DNA of 64,000 bases, taken from the NCBI RefSeq assembly GCF_002222635.1, contig NZ_CP022415.1:1178001-1242000 (forward strand), read 5' to 3'. Shown here piece after piece: positions 52,568 through 61,475 of this stretch. The notes below the pieces were generated by a model. The model was given only the letters and a program-made list of their open reading frames with translations. It ran no database searches and had not been told where the DNA came from. The translations under genes were made by a program, and so were the position numbers. The DNA is from Pseudosulfitobacter pseudonitzschiae. GTDB lineage: Bacteria; Pseudomonadota; Alphaproteobacteria; Rhodobacterales; Rhodobacteraceae. Each line of letters starts with the position of its first letter. Within the stretch, counting starts at the first letter, position 1.

Positions 52568-53899
52568 TTAAAGGCGTGTACCGTTTCCATCTTGGTCAAA
52601 GCCTAATCCGTGCGTGCTGCATAATTCGGCATGGGCCTGTTCCAAAGCTGCGAACTCGGGATGTTCGGACCCGAGATTTTTCTGCTGCCACCAGTCATCG
52701 GCGATGTTGTAGAGCTCTTTAGTACCGTCATTGTATCGGACAAAACGGAATTTACCTTTACGGATCGAGGCTCCGTGCGTGTTGAATGTTCCGACTGCGC
52801 GATCAGGGTTTGCGGTCTCACCGTACACGACGGATCGTAGGGATCTGCCCAGAAAGTCTGGTCGAATTGGGAGGCCTGCGTACTCCAGAACAGTCGGTCC
52901 GACATCAAGCAGTGCGACGGGCTCACGGACAGTACGGGGCTGTGCGTGGTCAGGGTCGTAGATGATCAGGGGGACAAGCGCAGATTGCTCGTAAAGCGTC
53001 GATTTTCCAAAGCGCCCGTTTTCGCCCAAATGATGACCGTGATCGGTCAATATAATAACGACCGTATTGTCAGCATGGGGGGATGCCATAAGCGCATCCC
53101 AGACTGTACCGAGGTGGTAATCCCCGTGACTAAAAGCCGAAAAATAGTTACGGACGCTTTTGCGCCAGTTACGTCGATGTCCGGTTTTGAAGTTCTTCCT
53201 AACGACCTTATCGGCCGTGGGGCTGCGGTGAAATTCGTTTTTCCATGCTTCAGGGTAATGAAAGTCGGTGATGTTATACATCTGTTTGAATCGTGTCGGG
53301 GTAATGAACGGGCTGTGGGGGCTGAAAAACCCAACTTCGCGGTAGAATGGTTCCTCGCGATCATAGCTTTCGAGAAAGTCCACAAATGACTTCGAACTAT
53401 GCGCATCGTAGTATCTGGAATCGTCTTCGGGGTCGATGTTGGATATCCCGCCGCCGTTCCCCCCATTGCTGGACTGCGCGATACTTTTGCGCAGTTTCAA
53501 ATCAATGGGAAACCGTTTGGGTTCATCAGAGTACAGGATGTCGTGGATGTCTTTTGGCAGCGGTTTGAAGCCATGATGGACCTTGCCACCGGACGAGCAG
53601 TAATATCCATCGTCCTTGAGACGGCATTGCCACATGCTGCTGGGCTCCATCACCTCGAACGCTTTGGTCCGGTTGCCGTAGACACCGGTCTGGGGCGGCG
53701 GTTTGCCAGACATGAAGCTGGCCCGTGACGGGCCACATAGCGGAGATTGACAATAGGCGGCGTGAAAGGCCGTGGACCTTGCGCAAATTCTGTCCAAGTT
53801 GGGTGTCTGCAACTGGATGCCAAATAGATCTTTGTAGCGCCAAAAGGAAAACGCATCGTCTAAGCTGATAAGAACGACATTTTTTTTTCGCTTCGGCAT
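52568..53899 (-). CDS. Type I sulfatase
   Basis: Protein of 443 residues. The formylglycine motif C-G-P-S-R (C-x-P-x-R) is at about residue 54 in S-P-L-C-G-P-S-R-A-S-F-M-S-G. Calcium ligands are in V-L-I-S-L-D-D (about 15) and I-L-T-D-H-G-H-H-L-G-E. Lys in R-F-G-K-S-T-L-Y is also typical. It resembles the iduronate-2-sulfatase-like group. No signal peptide is present (M-P-K-R-K-K-N start), so it should act in the cytoplasm. GGAAG is 6 nt before the ATG at 53899. Lower GC than the core genome marks it as acquired. Maturation needs a formylglycine-generating enzyme, not seen here. Confidence 0.88.
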   Translation of the reverse strand: MPKRKKNVVLISLDDAFSFWRYKDLFGIQLQTPNLDRICARSTAFHAAYCQSPLCGPSRASFMSGKPPPQTGVYGNRTKAFEVMEPSSMWQCRLKDDGYYCSSGGKVHHGFKPLPKDIHDILYSDEPKRFPIDLKLRKSIAQSSNGGNGGGISNIDPEDDSRYYDAHSSKSFVDFLESYDREEPFYREVGFFSPHSPFITPTRFKQMYNITDFHYPEAWKNEFHRSPTADKVVRKNFKTGHRRNWRKSVRNYFSAFSHGDYHLGTVWDALMASPHADNTVVIILTDHGHHLGENGRFGKSTLYEQSALVPLIIYDPDHAQPRTVREPVALLDVGPTVLEYAGLPIRPDFLGRSLRSVVYGETANPDRAVGTFNTHGASIRKGKFRFVRYNDGTKELYNIADDWWQQKNLGSEHPEFAALEQAHAELCSTHGLGFDQDGNGTRL

Positions 53900-54074
53900 A
53901 GGTTCTTCCACTCAGGTCTGCAAAAGGAAGCACAAAGTACACAAACAGTGTACCGCGACTGCGCCTTTCGTTTTTTTTGCAACAGTTTCAAGCAATTGAT
54001 TCAGGACAGACTGTGATCCATCCCAAAGCACTATAGCCTTTTCACGAACGCCTGAAAACCGGAGGTAGCACATC

Positions 54075-54881
54075 GTGCTCACAATATATCAGACCCGCTA
54101 CTCTTTTTTCCATCCGTCACCCGGCTGGCGGTCATCCGCGAGCAAGGAAAAGGATGCGTTGTTTGACGCGGGCAGATTGGAGCGGCGTGCGTATTTTTTC
54201 GAGAAAGTCACGCTGCAGTCTCTGGCCGATCAGACCGACGAAGACTTCATTTTAAATGTTCTGGCATCGGAAGATATGCCAAAACCGTTTGCAAACCGGC
54301 TGACCGAGGCCTGCAAAGACATATTGGGTGACCGCGCTCATATCATTTTCGGGGCGTCCGAGGCTCCTCCACGCGTGCATTTCCGGTCCTACCGCTGGGA
54401 GCATCATAGCAGTGAAAAGTGGTGCGCGCAGGTCGTTCTGGATGATGACGACGCGGTGTCGATGGATTTCAATGAGAAGCTCAAGGCTGAAGCGAAATCG
54501 GTTGAAAGCCTGCGGTCGCGCGGTGAAAAATTCGGCTGCATTTCGTTTGCCAACGGGCTGACGGCTTTGTTTCGGGATGAAACGCTGGAGCTGCATCGGC
54601 TGAACAAGCCTGCGATCAACCTTGGTCTGGCGATTGTGGCGCCGTCGAAATCGCGCTACAATCTGTTTAATATCTCGCATAACAACGTGCCCCGAGACCG
54701 ACCAACGCGGGTAATATATTCGCAGACGCCGTATTATATCCGGTCGCTGCATGATGATAACGACAGTCGTGGGCGCTATCAGGAAGATGCTGTTTCGCCG
54801 GACAGTATGATGAAGTATTTTCCCTTCCTGAAACATATTGTTACTGAATGGAAGGTGCTAGAGGTGCCGAAAAATAAGTGA
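54075..54881 (+). CDS. Putative rhamnosyltransferase-family glycosyltransferase
   Basis: Protein of 268 residues. The N-terminus I-Y-Q-T-R-Y-S-F-F, then Y-F-F-E-K-V-T-L-Q-S-L-A-D-Q-T-D-E-D-F-I-L-N-V-L-A-S-E-D-M-P matches the 'putative rhamnosyl transferase' family (PF11316) as I remember it. V-L-D-D-D-D-A-V at about 120 is a metal-binding DxD-type cluster. GGAGG lies before the GTG start. It is divergent from the sulfatase across 175 bp, so the two may belong to one sulfated-glycan module. Substrate unknown. Confidence 0.75.
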   Translation: MLTIYQTRYSFFHPSPGWRSSASKEKDALFDAGRLERRAYFFEKVTLQSLADQTDEDFILNVLASEDMPKPFANRLTEACKDILGDRAHIIFGASEAPPRVHFRSYRWEHHSSEKWCAQVVLDDDDAVSMDFNEKLKAEAKSVESLRSRGEKFGCISFANGLTALFRDETLELHRLNKPAINLGLAIVAPSKSRYNLFNISHNNVPRDRPTRVIYSQTPYYIRSLHDDNDSRGRYQEDAVSPDSMMKYFPFLKHIVTEWKVLEVPKNK

Positions 54882-55249
54882 CAGGCGCGACAGATTCCGA
54901 TCTCGAATCTAGAGTTACATCTTGTCCAGAAATGATTGGAGCGCGTAGGGGAATGTTATCTTTTCATCCAATAACGGCCGTAGCAATGCCACCATGTTAT
55001 TCAGCTAGGCCTTAGCTGCGCTGCACCGTCTTCCAAAAATCACCGTTTGTCGAACGGTTCAAACCACCAATTGTTGAACGATTCGCCGTTGCAGACCTTG
55101 GCGCAATTGCAGCAAAGGTCCGGCACACCAACGTTTCAGTGGACAAAAATGCTGCACCATGCACCAAAGGGCGCTTCGACGGGCCGCACCACAGCATCCG
55201 GGGTTGTTGCTGGAAGGCGGCTTCGGGTCGTTCGCGTTGATCGACACCA
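54882..55249. repeat. Decayed non-coding remnant left of the IS1182 element
   Basis: No intact gene. A minus-strand frame gives protein-like pieces (F-L-S-T-E-T-L-V-C-R-T-F-A-A-I-A) with no start. Similar blocks (GACmTTyGCTGCAwTyGCG) recur right of the IS at about 56800. It looks like a broken repeat family rather than a gene. Confidence 0.35.
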
Positions 55250-56796
55250 ACGGCGTATTTTGTTGAAAAACTCTTGCTTGATCGACGAGTGAACTGCTGA
55301 TTCAATTCCTGTATTAAGCGGGGGATTGTCGAATGTTGGGACCGAGACAGGAAGCGCAGGCGGCGTTGTTTTATGAGTTCTCGTTGGAAGATCACGTACC
55401 CCAAGATCACCTGCTGCGGTCGATTGATCGCTTCGTCGAACTGAGCAGCATCCGCTCGCATCTGGCGGATTTCTACAGTCACACCGGACGTCCATCGGTC
55501 GATCCCGAGCTTTTGATCCGCATGCTTTTGGTGGGCTATTGCTTTGGCATCCGATCCGAACGACGGCTCTGCGAAGAGGTGCATTTGAACCTTGCCTATC
55601 GCTGGTTCTGTCGGCTCGATCTGAACGACCGTATTCCTGACCATTCGACCTTCTCAAAGAACCGTCATGGCCGTTTTCGAGAGAGTGAGTTGCTACGCCA
55701 TCTGTTCGAGACGACCGTAGCCTGCTGTATCGAAGAAGGCCTCGCCAGCGGGCAGCGCATGGCAGTGGACGCCAGCCTGATCGAAGCAGACGCCAACAAG
55801 CAGAACTCGACACCGAAGGAAGATTGGGACGCGGCAAGTATCGATCCAGCGGATGCGCCTCGTGCCGTTCGCGAGTATCTCGACACACTCGATGAGGCGG
55901 CATTCGGTGCGGCCAGCGAGGTACAGCCGAAGTTCACCTCACATTCCGACCCCGCCAGCCAATGGACAGCAGCCCGCAAAGGCCCTGCATTCTTTAGCTA
56001 TTCCGACAATTATCTCATCGACACGGATCACGGTGTCATCTTGGATGTGGAACCCACACGTTCCATCCGGCAAGCTGAGGTTGGATCGACGCAAACGATG
56101 CTAACACGGGTGAAAGACAAGTTCGGCCTGGTCCCTGACTGGATGATCGCCGATACCGCCTATGGTTCAGGCCCGATGCTCGGCTGGCTCGTAGGTCGCG
56201 ACATCGCCCCCTACATCCCGGTAATCGATAAGGCCGCACGCCCCGACGACACTTGGACACGCACGGAATTCGAATGGGATGCTGAGAATGATCAATACAT
56301 CTGCCCCGAGGGTCACGCGCTCAAGCAGTTCCGCCGGAATTACTCTGATCCGAACCGGGGACCGACGGGCAAGGGCACCGCACGCTATCGCGCCTTGAAA
56401 GAAGTCTGCCAGATCTGCCCGTCCAAGCAAAAATGCTGCCCCAACGCTGATGCGCGCAAGATCACCCGCGAGGAGCACGAAGATGCGCGTCAGGTCGCCA
56501 GGGATCTGGCCAAGACCGAAGAGTACCAGATCGCAATGAAGCTCAGGAAGAAGGTCGAAATGCTCTTCGCGCACCTTAAGCGTATTCTCGGACTGAGGCG
56601 CCTGCGATTACGTGGCCCATGCGGCGCAAATGACGAATTCCTCCTCGCCGCCACCGCCCAAAATCTCCGCAAACTAGCCAAGATCTTTCCTGCACCGCAG
56701 CAAACGCGCAAAGCCTGACCAGAAAGGCGCTCGCGCCCTGTTCAGTACGCTTCTTTCTGCAGTTGCAACACGTTGTTTTTCCACAGAATCGGCGGA
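55250..56796 (+). mobile_element. IS1182-family insertion sequence (approximate ends)
   Basis: One transposase gene, flanked by imperfect inverted sequences: TGTTGAAAAAC (55261-55271) and, inverted, TGTGGAAAAAC (56775-56785), 10 of 11 matching. True ends may lie a few bases outside. No target duplication could be defined. Confidence 0.55.
55333..56718 (+). CDS. IS1182-family transposase
   Basis: DDE transposase of 461 residues, full length for the family. N-terminal DUF772-like domain: D-H-L-L-R-S-I-D-R-F-V, P-E-L-L-I-R-M-L-L-V-G-Y and L-A-Y-R-W-F-C-R-L-D-L-N-D-R-I-P-D-H-S-T-F. The first catalytic Asp is in R-M-A-V-D-A-S-L (about 142), the second in W-M-I-A-D-T-A-Y-G-S (about 275). The C-terminal Y-R-x-R-x-x-C-x-x-C piece appears as K-E-V-C-Q-I-C-P-S-K-Q-K-C-C, and K-V-E-M-L-F-A-H-L-K-R-I-L-G-L carries the Glu. 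No frameshift or stop is seen, so it may be active. Confidence 0.93.
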   Translation: MLGPRQEAQAALFYEFSLEDHVPQDHLLRSIDRFVELSSIRSHLADFYSHTGRPSVDPELLIRMLLVGYCFGIRSERRLCEEVHLNLAYRWFCRLDLNDRIPDHSTFSKNRHGRFRESELLRHLFETTVACCIEEGLASGQRMAVDASLIEADANKQNSTPKEDWDAASIDPADAPRAVREYLDTLDEAAFGAASEVQPKFTSHSDPASQWTAARKGPAFFSYSDNYLIDTDHGVILDVEPTRSIRQAEVGSTQTMLTRVKDKFGLVPDWMIADTAYGSGPMLGWLVGRDIAPYIPVIDKAARPDDTWTRTEFEWDAENDQYICPEGHALKQFRRNYSDPNRGPTGKGTARYRALKEVCQICPSKQKCCPNADARKITREEHEDARQVARDLAKTEEYQIAMKLRKKVEMLFAHLKRILGLRRLRLRGPCGANDEFLLAATAQNLRKLAKIFPAPQQTRKA

Positions 56797-56855
56797 TTGC
56801 CGACATTCGCTGCATTCGCGAAATTTTACGCTCAATACAGACAAAGCGGATGGTG

Positions 56856-56934
56856 TGGATAGCTCCTGCTCCAACCGGCGTCGCAATGCGCCATACTGCA
56901 GTTGTTATTGACTGCTTATGAGAGGAGCTACCCA
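56856..56934 (+). promoter_or_regulatory. Leader hairpin of IS110 element A, covering the ribosome-binding site
   Basis: TGGATAGCTCCT (56856-56867) pairs with AGGAGCTACCCA (56923-56934) at 11 of 12 positions across a 55-nt loop. The 3' arm contains the Shine-Dalgarno sequence and ends at the ATG. The leader is also the place where IS110-type bridge RNAs are encoded. Confidence 0.55.
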
Positions 56935-57954
56935 ATGCAGGTTACAACTGTCGGCCTCGATTTGGCCAAGAATATCTTTCAGGTCCACGGCGTGAGTGAG
57001 AATGGCGAAGTCGCTTTCAACCAAGCTTTGCGACGCGCGCAATTGCTCGCATTCTTTGAAAAACTGCCGCCTTGTCTGGTTGGCATGGAGGCTTGTGGTT
57101 CCAGCCATTATTGGGCGCGAGAGCTGAGCAAGTTAGGGCACGATGTGCGTCTGATCCCAGCGATGTATGTGAAGCCCTATGTGAAGCGGGGGAAATCCGA
57201 TGCGGTCGACGCTGCTGCCATCTGCGAGGCGGTGACGCGTCCGACGATGCGGTTTGTCGCGATCAAATCGGAAGAACAGCAAGGCGTCCTGTTTCTTCAC
57301 CGTGCCCGCGATCTGATCGTTCGGCAAAGAACCCAGCTGAGCAATATGCTGCGCGGCCTATTGGCTGAGTTCGGCATCGTGATTGCGCAGGGGATCGGCA
57401 GCGCAGTCAAGTTCGCGAAGGGTGTGCTTGATGGCGACAAGCCAGGCATTCCAGAAGTTGCTATTGATGTGCTCGGCAACCTCAGCAATCAGCTTGTTGC
57501 CCTGCACCCTCGCGTCCGTTGGTACGAAATGCGAATGCGCCTCCAGGCGAGGCAGGACCCCCATGTGATGTTGCTACGCACAATCCCCGGCGTCGGGCCA
57601 GTGACGGCGTCGGCGATCGTCGCAACAGCCGGAGACGCCAGCCAGTTCAGGAACGGTCGCGAATTTGCCGCCTGGCTGGGCCTGACACCGCTCAACCGGT
57701 CAAGTGGCGGCAAGGAAAGGCTTGGACGCATCTCAAAGATGGGGGACCAATATATCAGGCGTTTGCTCGTCACGGGAATGACCTCGCGACTGAGGCAGAT
57801 GAAGACACACCCGGAACGCGTGGACCCGTGGGCGCGAGCTCTGCTTGAACGCAAACCAGTCCGCCTTGCCACCGTGGCAATGGCGAACAAGACAGCGCGG
57901 ATCATTTGGGCTGTCTTGACCAAGAACGAATACTACAGAGCGCACACTGCCTAA
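56935..57954 (+). CDS. IS110-family transposase (element A)
   Basis: Protein of 339 residues. RuvC-like DEDD residues: D9 (V-G-L-D-L-A-K), E52 (G-M-E-A-C-G), D89 and D92 (K-S-D-A-V-D-A). The C-terminal Tnp_20 domain has I-P-G-V-G-P-V-T-A-S and the catalytic-Ser motif R-S-S-G-G-K (S256/S257). These enzymes recombine circular elements into specific targets, guided in IS621 by a bridge RNA. GAGGAG precedes the ATG. No defect is visible. Confidence 0.94.
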   Translation: MQVTTVGLDLAKNIFQVHGVSENGEVAFNQALRRAQLLAFFEKLPPCLVGMEACGSSHYWARELSKLGHDVRLIPAMYVKPYVKRGKSDAVDAAAICEAVTRPTMRFVAIKSEEQQGVLFLHRARDLIVRQRTQLSNMLRGLLAEFGIVIAQGIGSAVKFAKGVLDGDKPGIPEVAIDVLGNLSNQLVALHPRVRWYEMRMRLQARQDPHVMLLRTIPGVGPVTASAIVATAGDASQFRNGREFAAWLGLTPLNRSSGGKERLGRISKMGDQYIRRLLVTGMTSRLRQMKTHPERVDPWARALLERKPVRLATVAMANKTARIIWAVLTKNEYYRAHTA

Positions 57955-58070
57955 ACAGAGGTGAACAGAACACATGAGACAGCAAGACCATTGAAATGAT
58001 GGAGCACAGTCAGCCCGTCAGCCAAGACACCCCGTCGAATGTCAGGGACACCCTATTGTCCGAAAAGCGG

Positions 58071-58732
58071 TTTGGGACTTGGTTTGCGGAAACCATCAGG
58101 GCCAGCGGCCGCGTGCGCCGCGCAAACAGGCCGGACACACGTCTGCTTCTGACCAGTGCAAATCAGCTTCAAATATGTCTTGCTTTGCAGCAGCTATCCA
58201 CACAGGTCATTCACGGCTCAGGTTCAACGCCCCCCTTGCTGCACCCAGGCACCAAGGTCAGCGATGCGCAGAAAGCGGAATTTGCAAAGTTTGGCCCGTT
58301 TCCCGACAGCGGACCTTCGTGTAGACTGCGGCGAACGACGGTAGAGTGCCCTTAGTTACCACGCGACATATCTGACCATTTGCGGTTCGCGCGCGTCAAG
58401 GCTACGAACTGTTATCCAATCACCTGAGATCGGAGATCGTGGTGCCAGAGTTCCTGATAAAATCTGCAAATTCGGCTTCATCGTAACCGCGCCATTGGCA
58501 CCGCCTGCCTGAGGCTGGGGCGATGATCTAAGAGACGTTCTCTGTTTGCGGCTTTGTCAAGCGGGTGATCGCGGCGTCCGTCCGGGGTCATGGTTCTTCT
58601 ATGGTTGCCGCCCGTAGTGCAAGAACTCTTTCCCTTTATTGGCGAGTGATCGAGTGCGGTCTTCTATAAGGCCTTGGTGTGCGGCGCTAAAGAAGCCGCT
58701 GGCCGGTATGGTGATCAGCGGGTCGGGTCCAA
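58071..58732. repeat. 660-bp non-coding remnant between IS110 elements A and B
   Basis: No intact gene. A piece at about 58250-58340 has the same flavour as the remnant left of the IS1182 element (GCGGACCTTCG, protein-like only in broken frames). It probably represents target DNA that has taken several insertions. Confidence 0.35.
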
Positions 58733-58870
58733 ATCTCTCCGCAGAGCTGAAGCGCTCACAGAACCACTCTGGTTTTCCCGATCCAGATCTGTTCGATCAT
58801 TTTGCCCATTCGAGGGATCGACTTCTTGGACTATTCCTTTCCGCCCTTTGGGTTTCGTTATGCTGTGCTG

Positions 58871-59899
58871 TCAGGCGATCGCAACTTGTGCGGGGTCCCG
58901 GTAGTCTTCCTTTTTGGTGAGCATCGCCCAGATCGCGCGTGCCATCTTGTTTGCCAGGGCGATCGCGACAAGGAGCCTCGGTTTTCTGTCCAGCATCTTT
59001 GCCAACCATGAACCGGGCTGGATTCTTTTCCGGCCGAGCCAGTTCAATCGCGTCATCGCGCCGGTGATCAACAGTCTTCGGATGTCTGCCTGTCCTGCCT
59101 TGGAGATACGTCCCAGCCTGGCTTTGCCGCCGGAGGAATGCTGCCGAGGGACGATACCAAGCCAGGCTGCGAAGCTGCGGCCGCATTTGAAAGTCTCCAT
59201 TGGCGGCGCGAAGGTTTCGATGGCCAATGCCGTGATCGGTCCGAGACCGGGCATCGTCTGGAGCCGTCTCGCCGTTTCCGCATCTTTTGCGAGTTCCCTG
59301 GCCATCTGCGTCTTCGTATTGATACGCGTTGTCTTTTCTGCGATCTGCTCGATCAAATCTAGACACTCTGTGCGGACAATATCGGACAACACGGTGGCGG
59401 GATCACGAAGCGTTGCCTCAATGCGTCCGATTTGCTCGAAGCCTGTCGGGAACGTGAGGCCATGCTCATAGAGAATGGAGCGAACAACGTTGACCAGTTC
59501 GGTCCTTTGGTAGAGCAGTCGCTCGCGTGCACGGAAGACAACTGCTCTTGCCTGCTGTTCTTCCGTCTTCGGCTCGACGAAGCGCATTTCCGGACGTTGC
59601 GCGGCAATGACAATCGCTTCCGCGTCCGCCGCGTCGTTTTTCTGCCGCTTAACAAACGGTCGAACGTACTGAGGTGCTACGAGTTTGACATCATGGCCCA
59701 GCCCGGCCAATTCCCTTGCCCAGAAGTTGGCACCGCCGCAGGCTTCCATAACGACCACCGCTGGATCATGCGATTCCATGAACCGCACAAATCCCTGTCG
59801 CGACAGTTTCTTTCGGAACTTCAGTTCACCCGTCATTGATGTGCCGTGCAGCTGAAAAACTGACTTCGACAGGTCAACGCCAATCATTGTATCCTTCAT
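58871..59899 (-). CDS. IS110-family transposase (element B)
   Basis: Protein of 342 residues. DEDD positions D9 (I-G-V-D-L-S-K), E52 (V-M-E-A-C-G-G), D89 and D92 (K-N-D-A-A-D-A), identical in spacing to element A. The C-terminal domain has M-P-G-L-G-P-I-T-A-L and H-S-S-G-G-K-A-R-L-G-R-I-S-K. Its sequence is clearly different from A, so it is a separate IS of the same subgroup. GAGAGGA precedes the ATG at 59899. Intact. Confidence 0.93.
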   Translation of the reverse strand: MKDTMIGVDLSKSVFQLHGTSMTGELKFRKKLSRQGFVRFMESHDPAVVVMEACGGANFWARELAGLGHDVKLVAPQYVRPFVKRQKNDAADAEAIVIAAQRPEMRFVEPKTEEQQARAVVFRARERLLYQRTELVNVVRSILYEHGLTFPTGFEQIGRIEATLRDPATVLSDIVRTECLDLIEQIAEKTTRINTKTQMARELAKDAETARRLQTMPGLGPITALAIETFAPPMETFKCGRSFAAWLGIVPRQHSSGGKARLGRISKAGQADIRRLLITGAMTRLNWLGRKRIQPGSWLAKMLDRKPRLLVAIALANKMARAIWAMLTKKEDYRDPAQVAIA

Positions 59900-59971
59900 T
59901 TTGCCGTCCTCTCTTATTGATCATCAACAAAATCAATATGGCACATTGCGATGCCGTTTCGGGAGGGCGGC
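59900..59971 (-). promoter_or_regulatory. Leader hairpin of IS110 element B, covering the ribosome-binding site
   Basis: On the minus strand GCCGCCCTCCC (59971-59961) pairs with GAGAGGACGGC (59913-59903) at 9 of 11 positions over a 47-nt loop. The 3' arm contains the Shine-Dalgarno sequence, four bases before the ATG. Confidence 0.5.
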
Positions 59972-60154
59972 AACCATCCCATCTCTCCGAGGTCGTAGGT
60001 TCTACGCCTCATTATGGCGTTCGGTGGCGGATCGTCTCCAATGTCGTTAGCGGGGTGAGGAGGGTTACTCCGCCCCAACGTATCTTACGAGATCAATCTG
60101 CCTCCGTCCCGTCGGGACTTCGCTTCCCGCCCATGCGTGCTGCGGGAATTCAGG

Positions 60155-61195
60155 TCAGGCTGCGGCCTCCTTTGTCCATTTGAAGTCGGTCTCCGACTTC
60201 CACAACGTCAACATCAACACAGCGATCTTGCGCGCGGTGGCAACTGCGGCCTTTCGAAACCCTCGCCGTGCCGCCAGTCGAACCGCCCATGATTTCAACG
60301 TCGAGAAGCGCTTGACCTGCCGAATAACACTGGTCGCCGCCTCGAACAGCAGGCTCCGCATTGCAGTATCACCGCACTTCGAGACCCGGCCTGACCAATC
60401 CATTTCGCCAGACTGGTGCCGTCTTGGTGTAAGACCCAAGAAGGCCCCCACATCCGAAGTCCTTCCGAACCTGCAAGGGTCATCGACAAACGCTACAAAA
60501 CTGAGAGAGACGATCGGGCCAACGCCCGGGATCGTCATCAGCCGACGTGCGACCGGATGGCTCTTGGACATCGCCTTCAACGCACGATCAAGATCAGCTG
60601 TGGCTTTGCACAGCGTGCTGTGAGCAGCGATAAACCCGTCTGCGATGGTGCGGAGAACTGGATCGGTTTCTCCGGCGGCAGCAAGCTGATCGCGAAAGTC
60701 TTGCCGTTGCTGCCCTTGGCTGACGGCCCTCATGCGGATACCAAAGGTTTTCAACACCCCACGTACGTGGCCTTCCAGATCCTTGCGCAGCCGGATCAGC
60801 CGTTCGCGAGCGCCTACAAGGGCACGCAGCCGGTCCGAATCTTGGCTGCGCACATGGACCGGCGTGAACCAGCCCGTTCGTGCGAGCTGTGCCAGACCTT
60901 CGGCATCAGAGGCGTCCGACTTGTTTAGCCGGGCAGACAAGCTCTTGTGCGCTTTGCGTGCGTCGATGCAGATGGCGGGTAACTTCAAGTGAACCAGACC
61001 GCGTTGAAGCCAGGTCGACAACTGGCCACTTTCATGCACGATGCTCTCAGGTTTCAGTGACCTGTTCTTCAGCCAACCTGCGACACCTTCCGGATCGGCT
61101 GGCGTGGTGCCATGGGCCACCACCTTCCCATCTTGGTCAACAATACAGATCGAAATTTCTTTAAGAGACACGTCAAGTCCGGCATAATTTTTCAT
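60155..61195 (-). CDS. IS110-family transposase (element C)
   Basis: Protein of 346 residues. DEDD: D8 (A-G-L-D-V-S), E55 (V-H-E-S-G), D94 and D97 (K-S-D-A-S-D-A-E-G). The C-terminal domain has I-P-G-V-G-P-I-V-S-L and H-Q-S-G-E-M-D-W-S-G-R-V-S-K, where G-E replaces the G-G-K of elements A and B, so this belongs to a different subgroup. GGAG precedes the ATG at 61195. The open frame runs 105 bp further upstream, but without homology. Intact. Confidence 0.93.
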   Translation of the reverse strand: MKNYAGLDVSLKEISICIVDQDGKVVAHGTTPADPEGVAGWLKNRSLKPESIVHESGQLSTWLQRGLVHLKLPAICIDARKAHKSLSARLNKSDASDAEGLAQLARTGWFTPVHVRSQDSDRLRALVGARERLIRLRKDLEGHVRGVLKTFGIRMRAVSQGQQRQDFRDQLAAAGETDPVLRTIADGFIAAHSTLCKATADLDRALKAMSKSHPVARRLMTIPGVGPIVSLSFVAFVDDPCRFGRTSDVGAFLGLTPRRHQSGEMDWSGRVSKCGDTAMRSLLFEAATSVIRQVKRFSTLKSWAVRLAARRGFRKAAVATARKIAVLMLTLWKSETDFKWTKEAAA

Positions 61196-61196
61196 A

Positions 61197-61266
61197 GTCG
61201 TTCTCCTCACGGCTTGTTTTCCCATGAGGCCAGTATACCGGACCTCGTTCGCCACTGGAGGGCGAC
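61197..61266 (-). promoter_or_regulatory. Leader hairpin of IS110 element C, covering the ribosome-binding site
   Basis: On the minus strand GTCGCCCTCC (61266-61257) pairs with GGAGAACGAC (61206-61197) at 8 of 10 positions over a 50-nt loop. The 3' arm again contains the Shine-Dalgarno sequence and ends one base before the ATG. Confidence 0.45.
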
Positions 61267-61475
61267 CGCCGCAATCACACCATGTCGTTAAAGACGTCAT
61301 TAGCGACGTCTCTTATGCGGGGTCTGGGATGACCTCCCCCCGGGGGGTATCCCAAAAACTCAGCAGTCCAACATAGGACCGGCGGGGGAACCTTTCTTTT
61401 CACGAGCGCGAAATTGGAGAAAAAAGCCCAAGGGGAAAGCCCTTTGGGACAATGAAGGGACTGCCTGCATGAAGG

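Larger units (their letters stand above)
56843..58070 (+). mobile_element. IS110-family element A (deduced ends)
   Basis: Ends are deduced from a short direct repeat, AAAGCGG, at 56843-56849 and 58064-58070, giving 1228 bp with 92 nt before and 116 nt after the transposase gene. This mirrors elements B and C. The 7-bp repeat alone would be weak evidence. Confidence 0.45.
58733..59989 (-). mobile_element. IS110-family element B (deduced ends)
   Basis: A 9-bp direct repeat, ATCTCTCCG, lies at 58733-58741 and 59981-59989, giving a 1257-bp element with 90 nt before and 138 nt after the transposase gene. Size and layout match element C. Confidence 0.55.
60041..61290 (-). mobile_element. IS110-family element C (deduced ends)
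   Basis: A 9-bp direct repeat, ATGTCGTTA, lies at 60041-60049 and 61282-61290, giving 1250 bp with 95 nt before and 114 nt after the transposase gene. A perfect AGACGTC/GACGTCT inverted repeat (61292-61311) abuts the right end. Confidence 0.55.

Noticed and set aside
55012-55644. A 210-codon minus-strand frame across the left side of the IS1182 element
   Set aside because: Runs from remnant DNA into the transposase gene; no start signal, and only fragments look protein-like.
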